Shown: positions 6,388 to 9,368 of the stretch, in pieces
Numbering within the stretch: position 1 is the stretch's first letter
Layout of the letters: every line of letters starts with the position of its first letter
Assembly (NCBI GenBank): GCA_903930165.1
Contig: CAIYXO010000399.1
Coordinates: 1 to 9,368 of the forward strand
Length of the DNA: 9,368 nucleotides
DNA from: an uncultured Verrucomicrobiota bacterium
GTDB lineage: Bacteria > Verrucomicrobiota > Verrucomicrobiia > Limisphaerales > UBA9464
Reading direction: 5' to 3'
Position numbers and translations under genes: made by a program
Notes under the pieces: model-generated
What the model was told of the DNA's origin: nothing
What the model saw: the letters and a program-made list of their open reading frames with translations, nothing else
The model's database searches: none

Positions 6388-6413
6388 CACGGGGCCGTGA
6401 AAACGGCTCCGTG
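6388..6413 (+). promoter_or_regulatory. Intercistronic stem-loop (11 bp, GAAA tetraloop) between atpE and atpF
   Basis: The arms CACGGGGCCGT (6388-6398) and ACGGCTCCGTG (6403-6413) pair over 11 bp in RNA, with one G-U wobble. They close a GAAA loop of the stable GNRA class. The stem starts 4 bases after the atpE stop and ends 18 bases before the atpF ATG. Downstream is TCTCCCTTTCC, pyrimidine-rich but not a T-run, so it is not a standard intrinsic terminator. Likely roles are protecting the 3' end of an atpE-containing transcript, partial termination, or slowing reading into atpF. Any of these would help make many c subunits per b subunit. The structure is visible; the role is inferred. Confidence 0.68.
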
Positions 6414-6431
6414 TCTCCCTTTCCACTGAGT

Positions 6432-6995
6432 ATGCAATCGGGTTTCCTCCTGGCCGCCACCGAAGGCGGAGTCGTAGACGGTCTCAAGCACACCGCCGCC
6501 GAGGTGGGTGAGAAGTTCGGGTTCAACACCCAGCTCTTCGTCTCCCAGCTCATCGGCTTCTTCATCGTCGCCTTCCTGCTGCACCGGTTTGCCTACAAGC
6601 CGCTGCTGGCCCTGCTGGACGACCGTGAGAAGAAGATCTCCGACAGCCTCGCCGCCGCGGAGAAGATGAAGGCCGACCTGGCCAAGGCCGACGAGGACCG
6701 CAAGCGCGTGCTCGCCGAGGCCGGAGCCCAGGCCACCCGCATCGTCGAGGAGGCCCGTGCCGCCGCCGCCAAGATCGCCGAGGCCGAGACGCAACGTGCC
6801 GTGGCCGCCGCGGCCGAGATCATCGCCAAGGCCAAGCTGGCCAACGAAGCCGAGTTCAACCGCATGCGGCTCGAGCTGCGCAAGGAAGTCGGCCGCCTCG
6901 TGGTCGCCGCCTCCGTGCAGGTCACCGGCAAGATCCTGACCGACGCCGACCGCCAGCGCCTCGCCCAGGAGACGCAGCAGCAGTTCGCCGCCTGA
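6432..6995 (+). CDS. atpF: F-type ATP synthase subunit b
   Basis: Subunit b is the peripheral stalk that holds F1 to the membrane sector. The 187-residue product has an N-terminal stretch of about 30 residues ('FLLAATEGG...'), one TM segment (about 33-52) and 'FAYKPLLALLDDREKKI' (about 53-69), the typical b-subunit neck. A long Ala/Glu/Lys-rich coiled coil runs to about 155, and the delta-binding tail ends in 'QQQFAA'. The part before the TM is far longer than in E. coli b, where only a few residues precede the helix. ATG 6432 is preferred. An in-frame GTG at 6411 would lie inside the 3' arm of the stable hairpin and add only seven unremarkable residues. The ribosome site is weak (TGAG just before the ATG). 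AtpH follows after 22 bases. Confidence 0.95.
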   Translation: MQSGFLLAATEGGVVDGLKHTAAEVGEKFGFNTQLFVSQLIGFFIVAFLLHRFAYKPLLALLDDREKKISDSLAAAEKMKADLAKADEDRKRVLAEAGAQATRIVEEARAAAAKIAEAETQRAVAAAAEIIAKAKLANEAEFNRMRLELRKEVGRLVVAASVQVTGKILTDADRQRLAQETQQQFAA

Positions 6996-7017
6996 ACTTC
7001 GCCACCGGAACCCGAGG

Positions 7018-7410
7018 ATGAAGATCGGAAAACAAGCCCGCCGCGACGCTAAGGACCTCTACTTGGCCTGCCGCCGTGAAGGCGTCCTCGACGAGGGACG
7101 CGTCCGGCAGACGGTCAGCCAGGTCCTCGCGGCCAAGCCCCGCAACTTCCTGGGCACGCTGGCCCATTTCCAACGTCTCGTGCAGCTGGACATCCAGCGC
7201 CGCACGGTGCGAGTGGAGAACGCCGTGCCCACCACCGACGCCCTGATGGCCGACATCCGTTCGAGCCTGACCCGTATCCACGGACCGGGCCTCGACTTCC
7301 AATTCTTCATCAAACCCGAACTCATCGGCGGCCTGCGAATCCAGGTCGGCAGCGATGTGTACGACGGCACCGTGAAATCCCGGCTCGCCGCCCTCGAGAA
7401 CAGTTTCTAA
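7018..7410 (+). CDS. atpH: F-type ATP synthase subunit delta (shortened)
   Basis: Delta caps the alpha3-beta3 head and joins it to the b stalk. The product is 130 residues, against about 177 in E. coli. The C-terminal domain is recognisable: 'KPELIGGLRIQVGSDVYDG' (about 99-117), then 'VKSRLAALENSF', matching the family's 'GGvxixxGdxviDgSvrxRLexL' ending. The N-terminus 'ARRDAKDLYLACRREG' resembles helix 1 of the usual six-helix bundle ('ARPYAKAAFDFA' in E. coli). The 'NFLGTLAHFQRLVQLDIQ' region resembles helices 5-6. About 45 residues between, helices 3-4 of the bundle, seem absent. No frameshift is evident because one frame runs from an ATG to the stop. The ATG has GGAA 7 bases upstream and GAGG abutting it. 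Position between atpF and atpA confirms identity. Confidence 0.92.
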   Translation: MKIGKQARRDAKDLYLACRREGVLDEGRVRQTVSQVLAAKPRNFLGTLAHFQRLVQLDIQRRTVRVENAVPTTDALMADIRSSLTRIHGPGLDFQFFIKPELIGGLRIQVGSDVYDGTVKSRLAALENSF

Positions 7411-7437
7411 AGATCGTTTCCAACTCCCACTGACGAC

Positions 7438-8964
<1,527 letters not shown>

Positions 8965-8994
8965 TCCGGGCCTGCTCACCGAGCCCCACAGACC

Positions 8995-9368
8995 ATGCCC
9001 AGCACACGCGACATCCGGCGCCGCATCAAGTCGGTCAAGAACACGGCGCAGATCACCAAGGCGATGCAGATGGTCGCCTCGGCCAAGATGCGCAAGGCGC
9101 AGCAGGCCGCGCTGGCCGGCCGCCCCTACGCGTCCCTGATGAACGACGTGCTCGGCGCCGCCACCGCCGGCGCGGGCGAGTTCACCCACCAGCTCATGGA
9201 GCGCCGTGAGGTCAAGCGTCGTGCCCTGATCATCATCAGCACCGACAAGGGTCTCTGCGGCGCCCTCAACACCAACCTCCTCCGCGAGGCCTCCAAGCTG
9301 CCCGCCGCGTCCACGTCGTTCATCACGGCCGGACGCAAGGGCTCCCAGTGGGTCGCACGGCTGAAGCG
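8995..9368 (+). CDS. atpG: F-type ATP synthase subunit gamma, N-terminal part (cut by window end)
   Basis: Gamma is the central rotor shaft of F1. From ATG 8995 the frame is open for 124 codons to the right edge, with no stop reached. The N-terminal helix 'RDIRRRIKSVKNTAQITKAM' (residues 5-24) followed by 'QMVASAKMRKAQ' is the highly conserved coiled coil that turns inside alpha3-beta3. 'LIIISTDKGLCGALNTNL' is the conserved start of the Rossmann-like middle domain. The segment between them is a little short and Ala/Gly-rich. About 290 residues would be expected in full. The upstream ribosome site is weak. atpD and atpC would be expected next, outside the window. Confidence 0.96.
   Translation, partial: MPSTRDIRRRIKSVKNTAQITKAMQMVASAKMRKAQQAALAGRPYASLMNDVLGAATAGAGEFTHQLMERREVKRRALIIISTDKGLCGALNTNLLREASKLPAASTSFITAGRKGSQWVARLK

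Noticed and set aside
6411..6431. GTG 6411 as start of atpF
   Set aside because: It lies inside the 3' arm of the stable hairpin and adds only seven residues. ATG 6432 is free of structure.

Overview
The window is GC-rich with strongly G/C-biased third codon positions, and long antisense open frames lie over nearly every gene. The best guess for the source is a bacterium of the Verrucomicrobiota. The main clue is the C-terminus of the secreted propeller protein: an 'ERSDDLLEWT' stretch followed by a 'QFYR' ending, which I recall from many exported proteins of that phylum. The shape of the ATP synthase subunits fits too: signal-like AtpB N-terminus, extended AtpF N-terminus, short AtpE and AtpH. 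This assignment is inference, since there is no rRNA or other marker here.

Left part (2-4407, + strand): three envelope-related genes in a row. First is the 3' end of an outer-membrane beta-barrel-like protein. Four bases later comes a two-TM sensor histidine kinase with an unusual H box (His-Gly instead of His-Glu/Asp). After 52 bases comes a secreted protein of about 14 repeats of roughly 39 residues, probably two seven-bladed beta-propellers. No response regulator is visible.

Middle (4408-5156): a 172-base convergent gap with no convincing terminator, then a small minus-strand zincin-type metallopeptidase (HExxHxxGxxD). A divergent control region of about 200 bases follows. It holds a perfect 18-bp palindrome, TTGTGAAACATTTCACAA, an exact match to the CRP-type consensus TGTGA-N6-TCACA. 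The palindrome lies about midway between the metallopeptidase start and atpB.

Right part (5157 to the end, + strand): the F-type ATP synthase operon in the usual order atpB-atpE-atpF-atpH-atpA-atpG, with the gamma gene cut by the window end. The first three genes make the membrane Fo part (a, c, b) and the next three the stator tip and F1 (delta, alpha, gamma). Points of interest are a very short c subunit (62 residues), a stable 11-bp hairpin with a GAAA loop between atpE and atpF, a delta subunit missing about 45 internal residues, and serine substitutions at two strongly conserved alpha-subunit positions. No mobile element, CRISPR array, tRNA, rRNA or defence system was seen. The most notable signals are the CRP-like palindrome and the atpE-atpF hairpin.
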